Source of the DNA: Branchiostoma floridae
Lineage: Eukaryota > Chordata > Leptocardii > Amphioxiformes > Branchiostomatidae
Direction of reading: 5' to 3'
Assembly: GCF_000003815.2 (NCBI RefSeq)
Contig: NC_049986.1
Coordinates: 17,677,192 to 17,741,191 of the forward strand
Length of the DNA: 64,000 nucleotides
Of this stretch, positions 33,801 to 43,800 are shown in pieces. The notes under the pieces were generated by a model that saw only the letters and a program-made list of their open reading frames with translations, ran no database searches and had not been told where the DNA came from. The translations under genes were made by a program, and so were the position numbers. How positions within the stretch are numbered: the first letter of the stretch is position 1; every line of letters starts with the position of its first letter.

Positions 33801-36010
33801 AGCCATGTACATTTCTTATTGCGCTATCTGCAAGTGTGTCATTCAAATTGACACAGTTTGTCTTCTGATCACGTTACACTTCGCTATGAGTTAGCTATAT
33901 ACATTTCTTATTGCGCTACCTGTAAGTGTGTCATTCAAATTGACACAGTTTGTCTCCTGAACACTTTTTCCGCTATCAGTTGTAGCTATATACAGTTCTT
34001 ATTGCGACTATTCTGCAAGTGTGTCATTCAAATTGACACAGTTTGTCTTCTGATCACGTTACACTTCGCTATGAGTTAGCTATATACATTTCTTATTGCG
34101 CTATCTGTAAGTGTGTCATTCAAATTGACACAGTTTGTCTTCTGAACACTTTTTACTTCGCTGTGAGTTAGCTATATACATTTCTTATTGCGCTATCTGC
34201 AAGTGTGTCATTCAAATTGACACAGTTTGTCTCCTGAACACTTTTTCCGCTATTAGTTTGCTATATACATTTCTTATTGCGCTACCTGTAAGTGTGTCAT
34301 TCAAATTGACACAGTTTGTCNNNNNNNNNNNNNNNNNNNNNNNNNNNNNNNNNNNNNNNNNNNNNNNNNNNNNNNNNNNNNNNNNNNNNNNNNNNNNNNN
34401 NNNNNNNNNNNNNNNNNNNNNNNNNNNNNNNNNNNNNNNNNNNNNNNNNNNNNNNNNNNNNNNNNNNNNNNNNNNNNNNNNNNNNNNNNNNNNNNNNNNN
34501 NNNNNTGAACACTTTTTCCGCTATTAGTTTGCTATATACAGTTCCTATATAGTTATCGCGCTATCTGCAAGTGTGTCATTCAAATTGACACAGTTTGTCT
34601 TCTGATCACGTTACACTTCGCTATGAGTTAGCTATATACAGTTCTTATTGCGCTATCTGTAAGTGTGTCATTCAAATTGACACAGTTTGTCTCCTGAACA
34701 CTTTTTCCGCTATTAGTTTGCTATATACATTTCTTATTGCGCTACCTGTAAGTGTGTCATTCAAATTGACACAGTTTGTCTCCTGAACACTTTTTACTTC
34801 GCTATTAGTTTGCTATATACAGTTCTTATTGCGCTATCTGCAAGTGTGTCATTCAAATTGACACAGTTTGTCTTCTGAACACTTTTTTCCGCTATTAGTT
34901 TGCTATATACATTTCTTATTGCGCTACCTGTAAGTGTGTCATTCAAATTGACACAGTTTGTCTCCTGAACACTTTTTCAGCTATTAGTTTGCTATATACA
35001 GTTCTTATTGCGCTATCTGCAAGTGTGTCATTCAAATTGACACAGTTTCTCTTCTGAACACTACACTTCGCTATGAGTTAGCTATGTACGTTTCTTATTG
35101 CGCTATCAGCAAGCGTGTCATTCAAATTGACACAGTTTGTCTTCTGAACACTTTTTCCGCTATTAGTTTGCTATTGCTATATACAGTTCTTATTGCGCTA
35201 TCTGCAAGTGTGTCATTCAAATTGACACAGTTTCTCTTCTGAACACTACACTTCGCTACGAGTTAGCTATGTACATTTCTTATTGCGCTATCAGCAAGTG
35301 TGTCATTCAAATTGACACAGTTTGTCTCCTGAACACTTTTTACGCTATTAGTTTGCTATATACAGTTCTTATTGCGCTATCTGCAAGTGTGTCATTCAAA
35401 TTGACACAGTTTGTCAACTGAACACGTTACACTTCGCTATGAGTTAGCTATGTACATTTCTTATTGCGCTATCAGCAAGTGTGTCATTCAAATTGACACA
35501 GTTTGTCTCCTGAACACTTTTTACGCTATTAGTTTGCTATATACAGTTCTTATTGCGCTACCTGTAAGTGTGTCATTGAAATCGACACAGTTTGTCTCCT
35601 GAACGCTTTTTCCGCTAGGAGTTAGCTATGTACAGTTCTTATTGCGCTATCTGCAAGTGTGTCATTCAAATTGACACAGTTTGTCTTCTGAACACGTTTT
35701 GCGCTATTACAATTGTAGCTACATAACGTTATAGTTCTTACTGTTCTGTAAGTCTGTCATTCAAATGGACACAGTTTCTCTTCTGAACACGTTTTTCGCT
35801 ATTTGTTAGCTATATACACTTAATGCAGCGCACAACGGTCCTTTAGATGTGTCATTCAAATTGACACAGTTTGTCTTCTGAACACGTTTTCCGCTACAAG
35901 TTAGCTATACAACGTTACAATTCTTACGGCGCTATTTTTTGTGTCATTCAAATTGGCACAGTTTCTCTTCTGAACACGTTTTTCGCTATTAATTAGCTAT
36001 ATACTGTTCT
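30888..36010 (+). repeat. Right tandem array, about 88-bp monomers with higher-order pattern
   Basis: About 55-60 monomers around the core TGTCATTCAAATTGACACA. From 32 kb onward, two monomer types often alternate: one with TTTTTCCGCTATTAGTTTGC and one with ACACTTCGCTATGAGTTAGC. A third type, with TAGCTACATAACGTTATAG, recurs at about 32.7, 33.25, 33.7 and 35.7 kb. This gives dimers of about 178 bp and larger units. The short frames ending in L-T-Q-F are repeat artefacts. Confidence 0.93.
34321..34505. other. Assembly gap (N) within the array
   Basis: N run inside the right tandem array; frames spanning it are meaningless. Confidence 0.98.
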
Positions 36011-36586
36011 AATCTTAGTTCATCCCTCAGTCAGGCGCGAGCAATGTATCTAATATCTTCAACAGTTAACAGTCAGATGCCGTGAAAAGCCCTCGTCGGG
36101 TAACGTTACCTACAGTTCACTTTACCCACGACGCAACCTATTGGAATAACACCTTACAGATCATAGTGCTGTCTTATACTTCAAAGACATTTCAATATTA
36201 CTTCGTAAAAACGCTGACAGCACCATCAAAAGTACTTGTGTACACTTCCGAGTGAGGTCCCGAGTGACTGCCGCAACGGTATAGCGTGACCCGGAAACAG
36301 TTGAACCTCGCCCACTAAGCGGACACCCCGAAACCCCCATACGGTGCGTATTTCGGCTTGAAAACAATGGCGAAACCATAGGAAAAAGCTGTCGAAAATC
36401 GGTCAACTTTGACATCAAATATATACTTTCTCGTAAAAGTCCATCGCTTGAGATTCACAAGGCAGATAGAACAACTCGTGGGGATTACGAGGACACCTTT
36501 GACAGCCTGATTGAGCCCACCGCAATTTTTTAATCTTTTTTTTACGTGACCATGTCAAGTGCCTCAAACGGGCGTCCAACATGTCC

Positions 36587-36714
36587 ACAGCAGCTGAAGC
36601 GTGCTTTCCCGTTGATTTACGCAAAATCAAAGGACATTTCCGAATGGAGAGAAGATAGCGAAGGATCTTTATTGTCAGCGGCAGCTGTGGTACAAAAACT
36701 TAGGTCCACGACAT
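36587..36714 (+). other. PPIP5K: Probable PPIP5K 5' exon (untranslated, ends in AT of start codon)
   Basis: The donor ACAT|GTGAGT at 36714 is strong. Joined to the acceptor at 40889 (exon beginning GTCGTCC), it makes AT|G TCG TCC ACA, i.e. a methionine codon split by the intron and in frame with the conserved kinase. An in-frame TAG lies three codons upstream, so this would be the first Met. The exon's 5' limit is unknown; it abuts the end of the giant foldback element. The competing 110-codon frame (36546-36878) runs through the donor and matches nothing I know. Confidence 0.48.
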
Positions 36715-37161
36715 GTGAGTATAAAGTATACATAATTTGTATCGTTAGGTATTATTTCCCTGCACCGGTAGAACTTGATATGCGGTCGGTGTTTTTCATC
36801 AACGTTTTGACTTTGTTTTCTGTTCCAAAGCGGATTGTAAAGCCAGGTTGCCTTGGTTTGCTTGGGAATACACCCTGACGTGATTGCGTCGTGCTCGCGA
36901 TCCTAGGTAACAGGCCAGCTGCTGAAGAATTTATGATTGTTGATAGCTGGTCGTAAATGACGCGTACGTGTGCGTGACCTTCATGATAAAGAGTAGATTC
37001 TTCTGCTAGGAAGGATTTTTCCTACCCTAAGACATCACAATAATTTGTTTCCAGAGGAAGAGAGCATAGAATCTGAGATGAGACATACATCATGTCAAAG
37101 TCAGATGAAAGCAGATGCTGTATGAAAAAATACTTGGAGAGTTTTATTAACTGGATATCAA

Positions 37162-37378
37162 TTACTCTCCAAGCATTGGTTCAGCTCTCAGCCAGGCTGC
37201 TATTTGATGTGTTTTAGTCGTTTTTTATCAGGCTTATTATTTTGTCCCATTTTCTTCATCTTTGATTGCATGTCCAGACACGAACAAAATAGAACAGACT
37301 ACAAAGCCCAACAAAAAATGTAAAAAAAATTAAAAATTAAAAAAAACAGCCGTAGCCAGACCTCTGCTTGGAGAGTAA
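37162..37378. mobile_element. MITE with TTACTCTCCAAGCA ends
   Basis: 14-bp perfect inverted ends TTACTCTCCAAGCA / TGCTTGGAGAGTAA. Similar CCAAGCAGACC ends occur at 16270, 61228 and (reversed) 61562-61573. Confidence 0.65.
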
Positions 37379-37469
37379 CAGATATTACTCTAGCTGCAAT
37401 GAGAGATGGCACTGCAGACAAAATTAGCACGCAGCTGTATGAAGTCTTCTCCGGGTGCATGGAGATAAC

Positions 37470-37867
37470 TAGGGCTGTGTACCTAAAGAAATTTTAGGTA
37501 CAGGTACAGGTACACGGGTTTTAAGGTACAGGTCCGGACCTTTACCTGTACCCAAACAAGTTTGATCAATCATCTGTAAGTTATAAATTTAGCAAACTGT
37601 CTTTTTTAGTGAGAAATTGACATCTTTATATGAGGATTTAGATATTTGAACCTCAAAACAAAGTTTTCTTAATTTTCAACTGCAAGATGATTAAATTGTC
37701 ATCTTTGATTTGGGAATTTACTTATCACTAGTCTCAAAAAGTGCTGTTCAACAGTGATTTAGCTTGTTTAGGTACAGGTACAGGTACACAGATGTTTAGG
37801 TCCGGACCTGTACCTAAACAATTTTATAGGTACGGTACAGGTACGGGTATTTAGGTACACAGCCCTA
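37470..37867. mobile_element. hAT-like MITE with GGTACAGGTA subrepeats and 8-bp duplication
   Basis: Ends TAGGGCTGTGTACCTAAA / complement. Perfect 8-bp target duplication GAGATAAC at 37462-37469 and 37868-37875. Inner GTACAGGTACAGGTAC repeats on both sides. The 8-bp duplication supports the hAT superfamily. Confidence 0.85.
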
Positions 37868-38576
37868 GAGATAACACTCAGACTCAACAGCTCATCTAGA
37901 AACGTAACACTTCCAACAACACTCCAGTGCAACCCAGCACCTGCTAACCAAGTCTCGCAAAAACAATAGAATCTAGACTAGCAAAACAATAGAGCTGAGA
38001 CATTAACAAAGACTACAACAACTTACCATAGTCTTGATTTTCACACGTGAGAGGTACTGGGCCAAAGACAAGACCATTATTTAGTCAATGTCAAGTGATG
38101 ACGAGTATGATTAGGGAAGCTAAGTTCAAGAAGTTATATGAAAAGTTGTTGCCTCCTATAATTTGTCCAATATTGGCACCATCAGATTTGAAAATACAAA
38201 CCAAAGAGGTTTCAAATCCTTGCAGATTGGAATTAAAGAAACAAGAAATACCAGACATATAACTAAGGAACGTCAAATCAAACTTTGAGAACCATTCAAC
38301 TCTATCCTGCAGCATGACTCCATGTTTTGAAATTTGATATCCTCCAAGCTTGGAGTCTCCCCAAGTAATGCTACTGTATTACAGTATGGTATGCCCTGCC
38401 AGCAGCTAGTTAAACATAGATCCTAGCGAGACACATTCTGACCTCATATTTGAACTGCCTGCCAAGTCGCTGTGGCAAAGCAAGAGGGTTGTTTCAAACC
38501 AACCTAACCGACACAGCTATCATCTTTCTTTGTTTCTATTTTACTGGACGTAAGTGCTGTATTTTGTTTCCAATCC

Positions 38577-38981
38577 CAGGGTTCTCCCCAGAATTTTTTA
38601 GTATAGTGGAGGGGCTGGCAAAAATAACCCGCACCAACGCGCTGCACTTTCATGAAAATGGGTTCATTTTGCAATGACAGAGGGTGTCAAATACTACAAG
38701 TATAATACATTTGTATACTGTTGTTATTCCTTTGTTGTGAAGTGGCAAAACTACTATTGTTTTGATCATTGCTCATTCACAAGTTTTTGCAGACAATGCT
38801 GACTGGAAAAGTGATGCCACTTGGTACAAAAATCTGTGAATTGTCATTAATCTTACTATTCTTAGCAAAACTAACAAAGAAAATAGGGAAGAAACACACT
38901 AAATTTGAAAAATAGTTTAGTGGAGCTGGCTGAGAGTATAGTGGAGGGCCTCCCTTATTCCACTCTCTGGGGAGAACCCTG
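38577..38981. mobile_element. hAT-like MITE, CAGGGTTCTCCCCAGA ends
   Basis: Inverted ends CAGGGTTCTCCCCAGA / TCTGGGGAGAACCCTG. CAATCC flanks both sides (38571-38576 and 38982-38987). AGTATAGTGGAGGG subterminal motifs are on both sides. Confidence 0.8.
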
Positions 38982-39983
38982 CAATCCTGTAAGGTTCTGA
39001 ACTAGCATCTTGCACTAACAACTCAGTGAAAAAATGTACCTTGAAATGAATTGAGAGGTTGAACATTAGAGGTAACATTGTTACTTGGAGTCATATTTCT
39101 GCTGTTTACAGCCCAAGAATGGGTGCAGTTTGACTACATATAATTAACATACAGACGTGTCTTTTCCAGTGTGTATTACCCACAAATCATGATATAACTG
39201 CATGTACTTGTTACAGGAAAGAAGCTGTCATGGTAAAAATAGCAGTGGTGATGAATTGATATGGAAGGTTGCTTATATGGTAATGCGAGCTCCGTCACAG
39301 TGAAACATGGAAAGGCAGAAGGAGTATTGGCGCTCCTGGTGGGATAACTTCAAAAAGTGGGATTTATTTCTGCTGTTTTTGTCTCTTTTCTTTCACAAGA
39401 GTTGGTCTTTTCAGTACTCTCCTAGCTGTGTGGTTTTCCTATGTCTAATTACTGCCTCTGTGTGTTTTTCCACTGTCTATTTTGATTAGAACGTAATAGA
39501 TAGAAGGTCATGCAAGGTCATAGATTATTCAGAAAAGTAGGCTAGTTTATTTTTGACTTGGTTGTCATAACACTTTTATTAACAGGGATCTGGTTAACCC
39601 TCCAAGTCTTAAAGTAATAATTGCAGAAGGAGTAGCTAACCCAGGAGTGGTTTGCTGTTAAAAGGGTGTTCTGCTGTGGTGGACTGGTTGTTTGCAGTGT
39701 TGATAACCATAACCAGAATTGTGTGTCAGACACAGATATTAGATAACCTTATTTGCTATTTTAACCATCAAAGTTAGCAATATTTGCCCATCATCTGAGA
39801 AAAAACTTAAAGGAGCAAGCAGCAATTTTAAAAATTTGGTCAGAAACATGTTATATGTGGCTCACCTACTGCTCTGTAGCAGCCATATCCCCAGATATGT
39901 CCTCAGATCAGCCCATATAGAAGACCTCTATTTAGTATTTGAAGGACAGATTTTCGTTTTCCAAAACGTTCCACATATCGAAC

Positions 39984-40270
39984 TGGGTGACACTTGCCTC
40001 ATGACATGTTGTTCAAAGTTGGAATGGGGACAGTGAAAGAAAAGTACAAAATTTCAGAAGTGTCTTTTTAGATTCCATCACTTACTAGCAAACAGCATGG
40101 AATGTTGATCAGAGAGGCCTTTTGTAATGATAGGACACCGATACTATAATAGAACACTTTCTTCTGTTGTTGAGTGCTGATTCTAAACTTTGAATATAAT
40201 CAGTAATGTTTCCTTAAAGTTAAACATATATTTTCCAGGTCTTCCACAATATGTCACACAACCAGTAAAC
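39984..40270 (+). repeat. Decayed copy of PPIP5K intron end plus exon start
   Basis: About 285 bp similar to 40642-40926, including the acceptor (TTTTCCAGGTC) and the first 30 exon bases (TCCACAATA...CCAGTAAAC). The exon part of the copy has drifted. The MITE at 40271-40633 landed between the copies. Confidence 0.8.
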
Positions 40271-40633
40271 CAGGGCTTTAGCCAGCTCGAATTTTTTTTC
40301 CGTCAGCCAATTCCAATCGTCGTGAAAATCGCGAAAATTAATTTTCCCTATGACACTACAAAGTAGTAAATGTTGCCATTGAGACCTTGAAAAACCAGTT
40401 TTAATGAGATTATCGTATGCGAAAGAGCGCCGACACACATTGTCAACAATCTTAACAATAGCAAAACAAACAGTGTGTGGCTTTTACAGCCGTGGACAGT
40501 GTCGCCAAGCCGCCTGTAGCTTCCACCAAGGATTTTTGTCCGTCAAGGTTGACGGATTGCTTTTAAAATTTTTCCGTCAGACGCAGTAAATTTCCGTCAA
40601 TTGACGGAAAAACGGACGCTGGCTAGAGCCCTG
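40271..40633. mobile_element. hAT-like MITE, CAGGGCTTTAGCCAGC ends, copy 1
   Basis: Ends CAGGGCTTTAGCCAGC / GCTGGCTAGAGCCCTG with inner CCGTCAATTGACGG palindromes. Target duplication CAGTAAAC / CAGTTAAC (7 of 8). It separates the decayed and true copies of a PPIP5K exon edge. Relatives: 51759-52060, 55363-55483 and 62503-62795. Confidence 0.8.
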
Positions 40634-40888
40634 CAGTTAACCCACTTACTAGTATCAAACTGGTTGTACTCTTGCCTTGTGACATGTTAGCCAAAGTTAG
40701 AATGTGGACAGTGAAAAAAATAGTACAAATTTCAAAAGTGCTTTTTAGATTCCAGCACTTGTAATGTTCTCTTATTGAAAGGCCTTTTCTAATGATAGAA
40801 CACTTATACTGTAATAGAACACTTTCTTCTGTTGTTGAATGTTTATTCTTCGAAAATAGTCATGTTTCCTTAAACATACATTTTCCAG

Positions 40889-43800
40889 GTCGTCCACAAT
40901 AGGTAACCCAGCCAGTAAACCCCCAGGGCCGACCCATGGCCCAGAAAGCAGCGCGCCCCCAGGCCCCCAACCCATGTCCCCGTCCGGCCCACAGATGGCC
41001 TTCTTCGGACCATCCATGGTGCCGGCCGTTGCCGCCGGTTTGCCCACGCCGGGCAGCGAGAAGGACTCCTCCCAGGAGAACGAGAGCACGGGGAACGAGA
41101 GCGACGGGAGTCGAGCGGGCTTTTTTATCGGAGACGACGAGGTGGACGATGCGGACAACAGATTCAGCAGATCAGATAGCGAAGTTAGTCTTCTGAAAAC
41201 TTCTAATTGTTAAAACATTTAGTCGACAAACATCAACTCTTTCCATAAAGCAAGTAAATAATTGCTAAGCAGCAAGGCAAGATATGTATCTAAAGATCCC
41301 ATTGAAATATACTTAGAAGCGATTTAGATAGTGGATGGAATGGAATGTAAGAGCTTAAATATTTTTGGAGTGCAATGATTTTCATTTTTTTTTTGGTTCT
41401 CCTCATGTTACAGTATGCTTTATCTGTTATCAATACTAGTATCACCTTAAAGTTAAACCAAGGGAATGTTAAACATTTAGAGCAAGTTTAGTCACAAGTA
41501 CATATAATTATATTTTATACATGCATTCTACCTATGAATTTATGATTGCAGTTCAGGCTCGCATCGAGCTCACACCAACCGTTTCCTTCTCTCCCAGCAG
41601 TCGCAGGAGTCGGATTACGAGCCGGACCGTCCCATCATCGTGGGGATCTGCTCCATGGCCAAGAAGGCCCAGTCCAAACCCATGAAGGAGATCTGTGCAC
41701 GGCTGGAGAAGTTCAAGTTCCTACGGGTCCTGGTGTTCGAGGAGACCGTCATCCTCAACAAACCTGTGGAGGAATGGCCGCTGTGCGACTGTATCATCTC
41801 CTTTTATTCAAAAGGTGACAATATACTGTAGATGCATTTAAGTTCGCTGGGAATTATTTTCGCAGTAGCGGGAAAAGGACTTTTCGCGGTAGCACCATGC
41901 ACTGTAATCTCTAACTGCCATGGAAAAATGTTTGCGGTGGTTTTTGATTTGCGTTGAAGCGGCCAGTACAAAAAACGCGAACATTAAACCACTGCGAAAG
42001 TTTCTGCATTTACAGTAGTACCTGACTATAAAGACCACACAATCGCCACAGTAGGTAGATGGCCAGTATTCCACTACAGACACGATTCTTTCAAACACTT
42101 GGATTGATGGGGAAAGTGATCTAAGGAGCCACCGTAAAAAGGCCTCAATAGCCAAGTGGTCCTTTAATGCAAAGATGGTGACAAGTACAGCTTGTACTGT
42201 ATAATTTTTTATGAATGCAAGCTTTTCTCACACAAATACATGTTTTACCCCAACCTTACAAGATTGACTTGATTCTGTCATCTCTAGAAATGGGGTGCTT
42301 TATTAGAAATAGTCTAGTTCATGATTCTTTACATGTATATTGTTATTGTTAGCAACAGTCACTAGAAATCAGGATGGTGTCAGTGAATACTTGCAAAAAC
42401 CTTGACTTAACAATTGAAATTCAGTCTTTCTCAAACTACTTTAACTGGAGATGTCTGATGTCACATTGCCTGTACTGTACATAGGCTTCCCACTCGACAA
42501 GGCTGTTAAGTACACACGGCTAAGGAAGCCCTACCTGGTCAACAACCTGGACATGCAATACCTTATCCAGGACCGGAGAGAAGTGTACCGGATACTACAG
42601 GAGCAGGGGATCGAGCTGCCCAGATATGCAATATTCAACAGGGACACTGGGAGCACTGAAGGTATCAAATCATGTTCTGTTGTTAGATTAAGACCCCAGA
42701 GGTGCTACTGCATTGTAACATTTAAGCGTTTTAATACCCCTATCACATTTGGCAAAAATCGATCGGACGATAATTCTGCAGCAATCGCTTGTAATAATAA
42801 CTTTATTGAACAACAATTGTACAAGATACAAGGTATGGCTTATATGTGACAGGGGCGGTTTTCAGGTGGAAAAATATGCGTAACCCTCTGTCGATCTTAA
42901 CTATGGCCAATCTTCCATCGATGCGCCCGAAGATTGTGGATAATATGACTGGGGTATAAGGAAGATGCTAATACCATAACTATATTGTAGCATTTAGACT
43001 TTCATGTACGAGGGAGATGGCTGATGGCTACTGTGTTGTAGTATTAATACTCAGGGGTTAGCTGCTGTAATAGGAATGAAGCTTGTACAAAATGGTATCT
43101 TTTATAAACGACAGCGTATAGAGAAACATAAGTACTGTAGAAGTGTTAGACTCTGCAGAAAAGAGCGGCAGGCTTTGATAGCCCACATTGGCACCAGATA
43201 AAGAGTGGTAGAGAGAGACAGACATAGACTATACTTCTAATCATTACAAAGTACAGCAGTTGAGCAATTCACAAATGTACTTGTTTACCTTCACAGAGTC
43301 AGCCCTGGTGGAAGGCGAGGACCAGGTAGAAGTAGACAATGTGGTGTTCCAGAAGCCTTTTGTAGAGAAGCCAGTCAGTGCTGAGGACCACAACGTCTAC
43401 ATCTACTACCCTACTTCTGCAGGAGGGGGCAGCCAGAGACTCTTCAGAAAGGTTGGGCTTTTTTTGTGTCAGAGAGATTTAATTGTTATATATAGTAGAG
43501 TGGACTCAGGGTTAAACAAGTTTTCTAAAATCCACTTGTCCTATCGGGCAAGCACATAAAAAATGTACTTGCCCGAACCAATTTTTCACTTGCCCAAAAT
43601 TCAAATGTCACTTTTACTAGTATATGCATTTTCACTTCCAGCAATTCTGGAATTCTCTGTAGACAATTGCTTGATGTCATGACTGTAAAAAGTAACAAGT
43701 ATATCAAAATTGCACTAAAATCAATGGAAAAATCTTACTTGCCCGATCGGACAAGTGGGGTAGGACATGCACTTGCCCGAACAGCACTTTCACTTGCCCT

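Larger units (their letters stand above)
27380..36581. mobile_element. 9.2-kb giant foldback-type element
   Basis: The outermost about 110 bp at each end are inverted copies: TGTTGGACGCCCGTTTGAGG at 27380 and its complement ending at 36581, continuing through a poly-A stretch to CCCACGAGTTGTTCTAT-type sequence. The next 300-400 bp inward are diverged inverted copies. The inner arms are tandem arrays of the same monomer in opposite orientation. TGTCC lies directly outside both ends (27375-27379 and 36582-36586), consistent with a 5-bp target duplication. Terminal inverted repeats built of internal tandem repeats are the hallmark of foldback elements. No transposase is visible; two gaps hide part of the interior. 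Confidence 0.72.
36715..40888. other. First PPIP5K intron, repeat-rich
   Basis: Contains MITEs at 37162-37378, 37470-37867, 38577-38981 and 40271-40633, and a decayed copy of the next exon's edge at 39984-40270. No further coding exon recognised. Confidence 0.5.

Noticed and set aside
32050..35602. Many similar open frames (YISYC...CKCVIQIDTVCLLNT)
   Set aside because: They are translations of satellite monomers; lengths follow the monomer period and they lack independent support.
27905..36010. CRISPR-like array of regularly spaced repeats
   Set aside because: Both core and linker are repeated, linkers are not unique spacers, the genome is eukaryotic and no Cas genes exist. It is a tandem satellite.
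36546..36878. 110-codon frame beginning MTMSSASNGRPTCPQQ
   Set aside because: Starts in the transposon end and runs through a strong donor; no family resemblance. The same DNA is better read as an untranslated exon.
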